Assembly: GCF_901709675.1 (NCBI RefSeq)
Contig: NC_051102.1
Coordinates: 6,979,412 to 7,043,411, forward strand
Direction of reading: 5' to 3'
DNA: 64,000 bases
DNA from: Syngnathus acus
Taxonomy: Eukaryota > Chordata > Actinopteri > Syngnathiformes > Syngnathidae
Below the pieces are notes generated by a model that did not search any database, was not told the origin of the DNA, and saw only the letters and a program-made list of their open reading frames with translations. Made by a program: the position numbers and the translations under genes. This document shows, piece after piece, positions 22,772 to 34,894 of this stretch. Position 1 is the stretch's first letter, and each line of letters starts with the position of its first letter.

Positions 22772-24359
22772 TGCTAAGCTAGCTGCAGAGTTGACACGAA
22801 CTGCGCATGTGCAGACTTGCTTCAACAGTGACGTCATGGTTCCATCTGTGTCACGTCAAGGGGAGTAGACGCGAGCTACAGGATGTTATTTGTTCCTTTT
22901 CATTCATCTTTCTAGAGTTTAAAATGACGCATATGTTTATACTAACTCACATATTGGTGATATTTTTGCAGGAGTTTATTTTGCACGTTTGGATACCTTT
23001 GAGTATGTTTTATAGAGTCAGGAATGCTAACCACATTACCAGCAGTTCCCAACATTAAAAAAAAGAAACAAATAAAAATAAAACGACATTGCATAACCAC
23101 ATCGTATTTCATCTAAAATGAATTTTCAAAACACATTTTTTGTGTATGAGTCTTCCTGTAAAAAAAACAAAAAGTGCAGCACAAGCAACCATTGTTTCTT
23201 GGGCAACACATTTTACCCACCAACGCTCTTTGCTCTGTCTTCAAACAAATGATTCCCATTATGGGCTGCAAGCTTTTGCTCTATTAGTTTCTGTGTGTCC
23301 TTGTTTGTCAACATATTTTCATAAAGTAGTACTGTGGATGTTTTAGTCTAGTTAATAACTTGTGTCTTGATCTTCAGCCACAGCAGTATTTTTGTCATAT
23401 GTGCCCTATGATTGGCTGACAAACAAGGTGTTCAATAATATGCCTCAATAATATGTAGCTTGTGCAACAACTGAACAGCAGAGGGACACCGTCTTCTTTC
23501 ACAAATTGCAAATGGACGCTGATAAAAGAATTTAAAGAGCCCCCAGGGCCTAGGCAGCTGTCCAAAATCTGGTTTGTCTTTGTTATCCGGATAGGTAATC
23601 AAAATACCTCTGTCATTTGTAAATGGAAATCGGATTAACAGACCACGATACAAGAATTTGTTATAAGTGGCACAATAGAATTTGGAACTTTTGTAGCTGC
23701 AAAGAGTACTCGCCTGAATTATGTACTGACAGGGTTTTAGTGCAGTTCCCACTAAGTGAAAGGTCATTTTTGGGGAAAATATACACCATATACCCCCATT
23801 TTAAATATGTATTTTCTGTGTTCCAAATCAACAGGGTTGGGTTGATTCGGAGGCCTTTTCAGCATTAGTTGCATGCCTATTCAACCAGCACAATCATTTT
23901 CCATTGTTTTATAGAAGCCGCTTTTGTCAGTTGTGGTGGCAAAAACAATTTTAAGTGGGGGGCTTAAAAACATAATCGCGGACTAATTCGCAGAACTTGG
24001 AGAGGAACTCTCAGAAATATGTTGCAACGAGCTAAGGATGTTATGACGTCTTTTATTTGTTGCCAGGCTGGGCTCCTCCTACCCAGCTTTACCTGGAAAA
24101 AATGGGATCATTATTTTTATAACTTCCCACTACTTCCATACCGCTGAAACACACGTCTTGTTGTTATAACAGGCTCTTTCAATCAGCGAAAATGGAAAAG
24201 TTTCGATTTTTATGTCTTGCCAATTTGTACTTTATTCGTGCAGTTTCTTCTTCGAAACTCGAGTTTGTTTGCAAACAAAAGCGAGCCACGTGGAGAATTT
24301 CGTCTACCTGGGAAGTGTAGTTTTTGTTCAAGGCAAAAAGCCGTCAAGGAATGATTAAA
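22772..24359. other. alg3 / klhl24 divergent spacer
   Basis: About 1.7 kb separate the alg3 start (reading left) from the klhl24 promoter (reading right). The alg3 side has TGCGCATGTGCA (22803-22814), NRF-1-like. The middle is AT-rich without recognisable coding sequence or repeats. Confidence 0.5.
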
Positions 24360-24443
24360 TAAACTACATCACCCAGAATGCACCGCCGTCACCAGCTGAG
24401 TGGGCGCTCAGGGGAAGGAACTTTTTTCTGTCAAGTATAAATA
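24308..24443 (+). promoter_or_regulatory. klhl24: klhl24 promoter with ZNF143-type motifs and TATA box
   Basis: ACTACATCACCCAGAATGCA at 24363-24382 closely matches the ZNF143/Staf element (ACTACAnnTCCCAGAATGC). About 40 bp upstream, 24308-24322 carries the 5' half of the same element in inverse orientation (ACTACACTTCCCAG on the minus strand). A TATAAATA box follows at 24436-24443. The TATA box sets transcription rightward toward klhl24, with a start near 24466. Confidence 0.65.
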
Positions 24444-24465
24444 GCTTGTGTGTTTACAGTTAGCC

Positions 24466-24675
24466 AGATAGAGTCCTTTGTTAGTGGAATCGTATTAGTG
24501 TCAAAATGTGCGAGCTGCGTAATAATCTACGCATTGTCCCATAATTCATCGTTGGGAGTTTTTAAAAAATATTTTCATAAACGTTTTTTTTTTTTTCCCC
24601 TGAGGGCTTTTTTTCCCCCCTTACCGCTTTTGTCTACTAACCAAGAAGGAAGCCTCAATTGGAAACCATTCTAAG
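24466..24675 (+). other. klhl24: Candidate 5' non-coding exon of klhl24
   Basis: Starting about 30 bp past the TATA box and ending at a donor CTAAG|GTAATA. There is no long reading frame in frame with the protein. The exon would splice toward the first coding exon at 26800. The limits are inferred from the TATA box and donor alone. Confidence 0.45.
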
Positions 24676-25587
24676 GTAATAGTAGTTTTCTATAACCGAT
24701 GGCGAGTTAATTTCAAATAATAACGGTCTTCCCCATATCTAGGTTATATGACAGCTATTTTGGATATTTTTTAAGTGTTGGCTGACGGTCGCCGCGAGAT
24801 ATGTCCCCTTTGTTTACTACATGCGCACGTTTTCCTGTATTTCAATGCATTGACTGGCATTTATAGAATATCTACTTTATGATATATAGAACACGAGTTA
24901 TTAATCCAAATATTAAAGCTGTTGTAGACATTTATAAAAAAAATAAATAAAAAAAGTATACTATTTTGAAACGCACACAACTTGAGTATTGAGTAAAATA
25001 GTTAATAATAGTCAATTAGTAAAAAAATTCTTAGTAAAAACAGAAAAAATACAGACTTAAATGTACTTAGGTGCACCTGAAAAAATACAATACAGTTATA
25101 ACTAAACAAAATGCCCCCCCCCCGCCCCTCCCAATGATATACAGTACATTGTTGCTAGCTTGCATTGTCTGAACTGCTATCAAATCAGCAGTTTCCCATA
25201 GCTTTGCTAAAGTATGAAATGAGTCTCAAAAAGGTTACATTAGCAAACAACTAAATCTATTGCCAAAAATAAATTATATTGCTATTGTGATATCAACTGA
25301 ATTGAGGTGTCATGTGTCACCAGATTTTAGTCAGGAGCCTTGTGGCCCAACCAGTCCAATTGTCTTGATGAGGTGCTTGTTCACATCCTAAAAGCAGGTT
25401 TACTTATTTACCTCGCACACGTGAAAAGTCTAAAAATAACTTGATGACCTCACTCCTGCAGCTGTCAATCTGTCAAACAGCTGCTTCTTTTTTTTATCAG
25501 GATATATCCCTGCGTTATATTCAGATCAAACACTATTTTGTGCAGAATTTCCTAATTGAAATGAATTTCATCACTTTTTATCCGTTG

Positions 25588-25769
25588 CAGGGTGCGGCCA
25601 TTTTGCCACTCGCCGTCCACTGAAAATGACATGCCTGTTCCCATCTCCTGTCACAACCAATCACAGCTCAGCTTCAGAAAACTGGTGAGCCCTGATTGGT
25701 TGTGCCCTGAGACCGGCAACTGTGATGTCATTATCAGTCGACAGCAAGTGGCAAAATGGCCGCCCCCTG
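25588..25769. mobile_element. MITE-like palindromic repeat, family B, complete copy
   Basis: A 182-bp element opening CAGGGTGCGGCCATTTTGCC and closing with GGCAAAATGGCCGCCCCCTG, near-perfect inverted repeats that continue inward for about 40 bp. A second inverted repeat (ACAACCAATCA / TGATTGGTTGT) is nested in the middle, so the element can form one long hairpin. It lies in the 5' intron of klhl24. CAGGG ends recall hAT-type elements, but no clear target-site duplication was found. Confidence 0.7.
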
Positions 25770-26799
25770 AGATGGTTAAAAACAAGTGGATTTTGCCCGT
25801 TTAATTCATATTCCGTAAAGAAAACATTCATCAAAACACAGTGTTTTGATTAATTGGGCTGCATTGAACAACATTTTACAAAGAAAATTTAAGGTTGACT
25901 TCCCCTATATTACACAATTTTAATTTAAGCTAAATTTGTATTCAAACTTTCCAAATGTATCCTAATGATTTAATTTATCACATATGGCTTTTAAAAAATT
26001 TAATTAATGTTCAAACTATGTATACTGTTACAGTAGATTACAATAATAAATATTCTTTAAGGAATAAAACTTCTGCCTTGATGTTGGTCGTGATGTTGGT
26101 CTTTGGATTTTTTTGAGGTAGTACTACTTGGTATAAAAAGTTTGAAAAGTTGGAATCTCCAGCCTGTGTTGTATCAGTGTTGATGATGTGTCGTCCTGGC
26201 GAGGCCCCGCCCCCAGCGGTTCAAAACAAACCTGACTGACATGTGGGATAGTCCTTCCAACGGTTGCTCAACCTGTCTCCAGCCTCTTTGGCTCTTCCGC
26301 CTCACGGCGTCTATTGTGCTCCGGGGCACAACTGTTTCAGTGATGAGCTAGAGGAAGTGTCGACACATGCATACATAGATTTTAAACAGAAGGGTGTCTG
26401 TGATGTAACTGATGTAAAACATTTATGGATGTGCTCAATGTGTTTAATTGTCTTTGTGTGCTTTGTTTGCCTTTGGTGTGTTTTTTCGTTTAGTTTTGTA
26501 ACTCGAGTGATTCAAACAGATTATGTGATTCCTAGATACACCTTCACAAAATCAACACAACACTTGTTTTTGCTCCGGTTCTTCACAAGCTGAACTCCAA
26601 AAGGCCTCTTCAAACTGCCTATTTCTTGCAAATGTTCACCAATCTGTCTGTTTGGCTTTAAGTTGGCCTGCAATCGATTGGCGACCAGTCGACCTCATAA
26701 AAACGGATGGCCTCCTTTCCCAGCGCATACAAGCACTCCAAAACAAATGATGCATGTTTTCTCCAGGTCATCTTGAGTCTCCTTTGAAAGGCTGTCGCC

Positions 26800-29700
26800 A
26801 TGGTGTTGATTCTGGGCAGACGGATGAACAGGGAGGACAACGGCATCAGAGACTCACCGGCTGTAAAACGCAAGGTGTGTTAGGTGAAAGTCAGCCATTT
26901 ATGGTAATTGAGAAAAGCCCACTTGCTTGTTGCCATTTAGCTTGTTGACATGTTGCTGTGTCTAGCAAACAATGTCTTTGACGAATGAAGTTCTTGTTAG
27001 TAGTTACCACGTCTTTGCATTCATTTAACATTTTTTGCCAAATAAAATGGAGCCATACTTGACGAAAGGCTATTAGTTGTTAAATGTCAATGCTAAATGT
27101 CGCTTCCTCAGGTGTTTGAGGTGGACCCTAAGACACTGGCCAGCCAGGAAGTGTTAGACTTCTGCTCCGGCTCCTCGCACTCCGAGGGCATCCTGCAGGT
27201 GTTCAACGAGTTCCGCGACTGCCGCCTGTTCACCGACGTGGTCATCAGCGTGCAGGGCCGCGAGTTTCCCTGCCATCGGGCCGTGCTCTCGGCGTGCTCC
27301 TCCTACTTCCGAGCCATGTTCTGCAACGATCACCGCGAGAGCCGCGAGATGCTGGTGGAGATCAACGGCATTCTGGCCGAAGCCATGGAATCCTTCCTCG
27401 CTTACGTTTACACCGGCCGTGCCAAGATCACCACGGAGAATGTCCAGTTCCTCTTCGAGACCTCCAATCTCTTCCAGATCGCCACGTTACGTGACGCTTG
27501 CGCAAAATTCCTGGAGGACCAGCTGGACCCGTGCAACTGCCTGGGCATCCAGCGCTTTGCGGACGCTCACTCCCTCAAGCAGCTGGCCAGCCGTTGCCGC
27601 TGTTACGCTCTGGCCAATTTCTCCGAGGTGGCCCAGCACGAGGAGTTCCTTGACCTCCGCAAGGAAGAGCTGGAAGAGTACATCGACAGTGACGAGCTGT
27701 CCATCGGGAAGGAGGAGTTGGTGTTTGAGGCCGTGATGCGCTGGGTTTACCATAGTGTGGAGCAGCGCAAGCCCATGCTGAAGGCCTTGCTCCATCATGT
27801 GCGCCTGCCACTTTTGCACCCCAACTACTTTGTCCAGACGGTGGAAGGAGACCAGATCATCCAGAACGCTCCGGAGTGCTACCATCTCCTCCACGAAGCC
27901 AGGCGCTACCACGTGCTTGGAAATGAAATGATGTCTCCCAGAACCCGGCCGCGCAGGTACATTTTTGCCTCATTATTGCTAACGTGAAGTAAAACCGGTA
28001 TGCGCAGGGAAATTACACATTCAAACAAATCTTTGAATGGATTGATTGTTTGTTTGATGCGGGTACCCACGTTCCAAAAGCTAGAGTTGAACAATTAATC
28101 AAATTGACGTCGAGCCCAAGATGAAAACACTTTGGTTACAACTGGTTGGTGCTACTGGCAAGTGAAGTTGTCTTATTTTTGTGCTTTTGCACGTGTGTGC
28201 GCGAGACAAAGAAACAGGGAGTGTTTCTTTGCCAAGTAAAGTGCGTCTGTGTTTTGTAGCTCCTGTTTAAGTAGAAGTGATAAAGGAGGAAGTAGGGCAT
28301 GTTGGTACAGTCGAAAAAAAACAAAAAAAAACGAATAACGTGCATTGACCCCAATGACCTGTTGTGAAGTCACCGAGGCGGTGTGCTGTGTATTGTCGCT
28401 GTATCCAGGCAGGTTTGTTATGAGCGGGAAGCAAAGCAGAGAGTTGGTCTCTTCTTTCAGTTTGCCCCCAGGGGGATCAATTCTCCTCTGCTCAAAATAG
28501 TTGATTGATTGGGAGGCTTCCAGAACATGCAAACAACATCACGTGAGCAAATAACACCAGCCACGCCTGGCTTAGACATGTACTACATAATGATAACTTG
28601 CCTTCTCTCATATCACAACAAAGGGAAGCTGGATTTCTCCAATCCGCAGTTTGGAACATAACAACTATGTGATCATAGAAATAAAGTTGAAGTTTTGTTT
28701 TTGCTGAGATTGATAGAAGTGCCTGAAAACGAACTTTGCCTTAGAGATAAGTGAAGCGACGAATGCAGCAACGTCACCTCGGTCTTCCTTGTCATAATAA
28801 ATCTTGTAAAATGTTGCCGTAAGTGTGTGTGTGTGTACACGTTATTCAGTGCCTTTGGCTTAAATGACCTAGCCAAAATATCCTTACTCCATGAAAACAT
28901 AGCTACTTAAGCCGATGGTATATAGAATATATCCGACAAAGGAGCTTCCACACAAGTATCGTATTTTCCGGACTATAAGGCGCACCTATAAACCTAAAAT
29001 CTTCTCAAAAGCCGACAGTGCGCCTTATATATGGACCAAATTCATAAATTTAAACTGTCCCAAAGCATTGTGTCATGAAATCAATCATAAGTGGGCCGCT
29101 GAAGACTATGAATCATGAATCAAAAAGACTGGATCATTATTTTGTGATTATAAAGTAATTTGTTGCGTCTGAAGTTGAAATAAAAAAGATAAAATGGAGA
29201 ATGATTTGGTTTGGATTAAAAATCTGACATGATGCATTAATGGTGCGCCTTATAGTCCGGTGCGCCTTTTATATTAGGACAAAGTTTTAAAATGGGCCAT
29301 TCATTGAAGGTGCGCCTTATAGTCCGGTGCGCCTTATAGTCCGGAAAATACGGTAAGCTAACAGGCTAGAATGTATTTGTAAATAAATTCCCCTTACAGG
29401 ATCTTTAAAATTCAATACAAACACTCTCCAGCTCACAATATCAACCACAACTTCACATAGCTTTGTTACAACCGCAGGACATTTGGCAGAGAGCCTTCAA
29501 ATTCTTTATTCGTGTAGCACCCTGGGCATATTTATTGAAAACTGTTGTTTGCATCTCTTCAACTCGAATATCTTCCTGTTTCTAGGTCAACTGGTTACTC
29601 GGAGGTGATTGTGGTGGTTGGCGGTTGTGAGAGAATAGGGGGCTTCAACCTGCCCTACACCGAGTGCTACGATCCAGTGACGGGGGAGTGGAAGTCGCTG

Positions 29701-32700
29701 GCCAAACTCCCCGAGTTCACTAAGTCGGAGTACGCCGTGTGCGCCCTCCGTAATGACATTCTCGTGTCAGGTAAGAGTCACTGGTGTCGTCACATTGGTA
29801 TCAGAAAATCTTTCAGTTGTGGGTTTCCCAAATAGTTGGCATGAAACATTTCCACAGAGGTAGCTGCTCGAATTTCCATAGGTTGTGCATTCCACATTCC
29901 ATATAGAATTATTAATAAATAGGACATCTGGTTTCTTGGCTACAATATTTTAGCGTAGCCAGTAAATTCTCCCGGCCAAGTGACCATGTCTGCTTTCTGT
30001 CCAAGCTTATTTTTTTCCCCCAATGCATCCAAGTTGAGCCCAAGGAAAATATGAGAGCAACATCTGGATGCACTCGGCAGGCGACTGTCGAGTCAGTCTT
30101 TAAGTCCGATATTTTTTTTCTATCGGTCGAAAAGATCCGGTTCGCGTAGCCTACCCACATCGCTGATGGTGTTGTTTTGAAGCGTGGCTAGCAGTGCTAA
30201 AACAGGACGGGGGTGAAAAAAAATTTCCTTTTATATGGCCCAGCTACATCTCTCTTGATTTGAAAGTTTGCCCCAAGTGAATATGTAAGCTAGATAAGCA
30301 CATTACAACATTCATGTCGAAAGTTCAATGTTTTTCTTGTTCCGTGTTTTTGGACTATAACTGTGGAGCTGATGATTATTTTTTTTCCCCAGGAACAAGT
30401 CGTGTTAAATGTTCTTTCAATTATAAGTCATGCTCGAACATGCCCAGCACAAAAAAAAAAAGCAGTTGAGAAAGAGGGAAAAAAAAGAGGGCGGGGGGGG
30501 GAACCTGGTCTTTCCTTCAGTTGAGTGTGTCGTGTTTATGTTTTTTTTATTTTTTTTTTATGAGCTGACTGCCAAGTCCTCACGTGTGCAATCTATCTAC
30601 CCCCAAGAATCCGCCTGGAAAAGTCAACACTTCCCTCCCCCCCCGTCCGTCTCAAACACACACACACACGTGCACGCTTTCCTCGACCCGTTTCCATCAT
30701 TTTTTTTTCCCCTGCTTTGTTTTTCTATTTCCAATTTTACTCAAGTTCCTACCCTGCCCCACTCTGCCTGTTGCCCCCCTTGGGGACGGGGCTGGGGGGG
30801 GCCGAGGGGTGGGCAAGTTCATCCAGCACAGCTGCAGTAAGCTGTGGTCTTAAACAGCATGTGGCCCTGAATGTTTATCCAGAACCACTCGTGCTTTCCC
30901 CTCCAGGACAACAAGTCTTGACAACCACCGAATCGCTTCAAACCCATCGCAAGGGCGACCATTCGAATCATTTTTTGTTTGTCGTCGTCTACATTTGCCT
31001 ACCAGCCTCGCATAGCTCATACTTAGTTTCCTCCTCAGGCGACGGGAATCATTATTTCATACTCTACGTATTCATATTGAAGGTACAACTGCTATTTGAG
31101 CATTATAAATTGTCGCACGAGGTTAAGAGCAGTGATTAGCAGCGTGAGCAATATGAACAACACCAAGTGAGTTTTTAAAAAGGAAAAAGCCGTACGTATA
31201 CGGTGTCTACTGATTTGTAGCACTTTTTTCAAAACTATGATGCAAGATTACAAGGGGTGCCTTTGTGGTAGTTCTCCCTCCAACGGCCTTGTGACTTTTA
31301 TTCAAATTGTTCCAACTCATAAACCTTCAGGGCAGCAGGCTTGTTTGGCTCTTTGACTTTGTAAACAGCAGATAATTGATGACGGGACACATCTTGAATC
31401 ACTTCCTTCATCATCTGTAATGCCACCAAAAACATGTCATTAATCAATATTTTTTTGCCTTCTAGAATTCAAAGTGTTAAGCTGTACAAAAACAACTCCT
31501 ATTTAACCCCATACAATCACCAGAGACATTTATTATTTGGGCCATTTACTATTTTCCGGACTTATCTGTGCTTCAGGTGGTCGCATCAACAGCAGGGACG
31601 TGTGGATGTATAACTCGCAACTCAACCTGTGGATCAGAGTGGCGTCATTAAATAAAGGCCGCTGGAGACACAAGATGGGTGTCCTGCTGGGCAAGGTAAG
31701 CGTGCTGTCTTTGAATATATTTGCAGAATGAGTCCTAGTTTAAAGCAGAGCTTTCAGACTACTTTTATAGTCGTCTAATGTCCGAGACGCGCCGTTGAGA
31801 CATGCTCCGGTTTATTATCTAAAACCGCAGACATACAAAAAGTTGCTTTTAAACATACCGGTGTCTTTGTGATTGACGGGAATGACCTCGCCACTTCTCT
31901 TCAGGGACAAAAAGGAAGTTACTCTAAATTCCTGTCGCCTCTGTCGATAGCCTGCATTTTGAGTATCAGGCGTGTTGGGCAATGAGGCCGTCTTGTTCCA
32001 AGCAACAACACCGTGTCATCGTTTAATTGTGTTTGTCCTGCTCCAAAAAAGTGCCTTGGCAACTGCAATACTAGTTTGCACAATTTCTTACATTTTGACT
32101 AAAGCATTTTGATCCTCCATCTTGGCTATGCTATTTACGATCTCTTACGCACGGCCAGGTCGACATTCCCGTGTAAGTGTATACGCAAGCATATTACTTG
32201 AACCCAATCAAGGGAAATCAGATAAGGATTGATATTTCAAGTTATGTCCGAAATAGTTCTCAAACTGGATCGTCGAGTCTGCCTGTGCAGTATTTATTCT
32301 TGTGAGTCACAACAATTGTTGACCACTGGCATTGCAACTCATGAGAGGTTTTAATTATCTGACAAAGACAACAGCAATTGATCAGGTTGAATTAAATACG
32401 GGCTTGGATTCAGATTCAAGCTTTGTCTCCTTTAGTGTGCACAAGTTCACGCACTTGTTTACTACATAGGCCACGGTACCATTTGATGGCCTCGTTTTTT
32501 TATTGTTTTTAATTTTTGCATGGTTTTCAAAGAACTGGACTGGCAGTGAATTGGCTAAAGTGCTCACACATACTCGCACACACATAAATATTTCTCTCGG
32601 TCGACATATTCTTCTTACTCCCAGACGAGGTTCATGTCTGACTTCTTCCCGTGTCTGATGCACACGTGTGCTTTTCTCTTCACGTGTAGTAGTCTTTTTT

Positions 32701-34894
32701 TTCCACTCTTTTTATGACTACATTTGTTTATCTCATTAGTGATGTGTTTCTATTAACGCTATTATATTATTTGTGTGTTAGTTCCCATCATCCAGTAAAT
32801 GTTTGTGTTTGACTGTTCCCACATACAGCGAGATTCAGTTCCTTGTCAGTGGTTTCCTCATTCTATTTTCAGTTTCCCCTCGTACCGTAATTTCCCATTT
32901 TGAGCTGCAGCACGAATGGTCACATCATGAGAAAGAATTATTTTTCCCCACGTTCGCTTCGGCAAAAATGTACCTTTGAGTACAGTACAGAAGTTGGTAT
33001 TACATCACAAACTGCAATTAACTCATCTTTTTGATGGAAGTGCACTCATACTTCTGTCCTGTCTATGATCCCTGTTAGAGTTGCACAAAAATAGGTCTTG
33101 TCCCTGTCATGTCAGCACTCAGCTGTTCTTTTCCATCACTATTTGCATCAGTTGCTCATTGACTCTCCTCTCTGGGACGGATTAATGGCATTTGTATTCA
33201 CTTCGATGGGGAAAGATGATTTGAGATACAAATCAAAGTCCGGTGGGGGTCACTGCACCTTATTCATCAATAACATAATTGATCACTTGTGGCAAGTTCT
33301 CACTTTTGAACGGGGCATTGATTGCTAGTTGCCACATATAAAGCAACTCATTCACGACCAGGCCAGGCTGTCGTTCCGTCGGGTTGGGAATGCAAATATA
33401 CACGTTCAACGTGCGCGTCCTCCCTTTTCCCTCCTCCTTGGCATGTCTCCCTCACTTCCCCCCTTCCTCTCTCCTTGCCCCTTCTTGGTATTTGTTTTCA
33501 CTGTATATTACTTGGAAGGATAAGAAGACATTACAATTGCATGAGACTTCCTGCATTATTTCTCATTTACAGAACTTCAATCCATATTCTGTCATACTGC
33601 GAATGAAATCATGCAACAGGTTGACACTTGGTTCTGTGTTGGCTTTTTACTTTCGTCACTTCTCGTTCGGCTGGCGGCGACTTTCAATACACTCGCTTTA
33701 TCAACGTTTTTGGAATATAATATAATTGACACTATTGTGCAGGTGTCCCTAATATTACGACCGTAACACTGCATCGCCCGTCTTCAAATTAGTTTCCGGC
33801 CTTATTCCGGCGTGTTGATGGAGTTAGGGACACTCAAAGGAATGTGTCAACATGAAACAGTGGCTTTAGATATATCGTGTCAAACGACATGCTGAATTAC
33901 AAAGGTTAGTCAATAACAATGGCCTGTGGGCCAGAGTTTACAGACGTCAATCAGAGGTTATGTTTTTAAAAACAGTGCGTCATTTCTTTTCCTCTCCGCA
34001 CTAGATGGACTGGTTCTCTTTGTGCTGATGTGCAATCACATGTTCACCTTTATAATTAGATGTGCTGTTTACTGTTCATTCGAAAAGTGCACGTAAGCTC
34101 CAAAGTTTTTAGTATGCCACTCATCTATTCGCTTTGTATGGATATTCCAGGTTTACGCTGTGGGTGGCTACGACGGCCAAAGCCGCCTGAGCAGCGTGGA
34201 GTGTTATGACTCCTTCTCAAACCGCTGGACAGAGGTGGCGCCCTTGAAGGAGGCGGTGAGCTCGCCGGCCGTGGCCAGCTGCGCCGGCAAGCTCTTTGTG
34301 ATAGGAGGAGGGCCTGACGACAATACCTGTTCAGACAAGGTGGGAAACAGATGTCGTCCTTAAACACACACATCCTTGGACAAATAGTGATGACAGCCGG
34401 GGTGCCGTCAGCAGTGGGAAAACATTTCATCCTCATGTCACAGGTCCAGTGCTACGATCCAGAGAGCGACACTTGGCTCCTCCGCGCCAACATCCCCATC
34501 GCCAAGCGCTGCATCACAGCCGTGTCGCTCAACAACCTCGTGTACGTGTGCGGCGGTCTCACCAAGTCCCTCTTCTGCTACGACCCCGTGGAGGACTACT
34601 GGATCCATGTGGTGCATACCTTTGGAAAACAGGTAGGAGATTTTTGTCATACTTAAGAAAACTGCAAGGTAACTTCTCATGTTCTGCTCGTAGGAGAGCT
34701 GCGGCATGTCGGTTTGCAACGGGAAGATCTTCATCCTGGGCGGCCGAGGCGAAAACGGCGAAGCGACCGACACCATCATGTGTTATGACCCGGCCACAGG
34801 CATCATCACAGGGGTGGCTGCTATGCCACGTTGCATCTCCTACCACGGCTGCGTAACCATTCATCGCTTCAACGACAAGTATCACAGGCCATGA
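26800..34894 (+). CDS. klhl24: Kelch-like protein 24, BTB/BACK/Kelch CUL3 adaptor
   Basis: KLHL24 is a substrate adaptor for CUL3 ubiquitin ligase; in mammals it controls keratin 14 turnover and kainate-receptor trafficking. Coding exons: 26800-26874, 27112-27956, 29586-29770, 31577-31695, 34151-34339, 34444-34632, 34694-34894. All phases close to 600 residues, exactly the human length. Exon 2 holds the BTB domain ([21 protein letters not shown]..., about 60-165) and BACK domain (about 170-280). The rest is a six-blade Kelch propeller with words such as [37 protein letters not shown] and [10 protein letters not shown]. The start MVLILGRR on exon 1 matches other vertebrates. Residue 29 is Val where human has Met. 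The intron at 27957-29585 carries a MITE (28957-29355); the introns at 29771-31576 and 31696-34150 show no recognisable features. Confidence 0.96.
28957..29355. mobile_element. MITE-like palindromic repeat, family A, copy 2
   Basis: About 399 bp with ends TATCGTATTTTCCGGACT and AGTCCGGAAAATACGGTA, an imperfect inverted pair. Inside the right end the word GTGCGCCTTATAGTCCG is repeated three times (about 29243, 29310 and 29327). The ends are related to the element at 2582-2757 but the interior is longer. No coding capacity; it lies in a klhl24 intron. Confidence 0.75.

Noticed and set aside
30430-31139. Open frames rich in Pro/Phe/His in a klhl24 intron
   Set aside because: Built from A-, T- and C-runs and a CA repeat, with no family resemblance and no splice signals in phase.
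33322-33725. Overlapping open frames of about 100 codons in a klhl24 intron
   Set aside because: Three overlapping frames in low-complexity CT-rich DNA, none resembling a protein.
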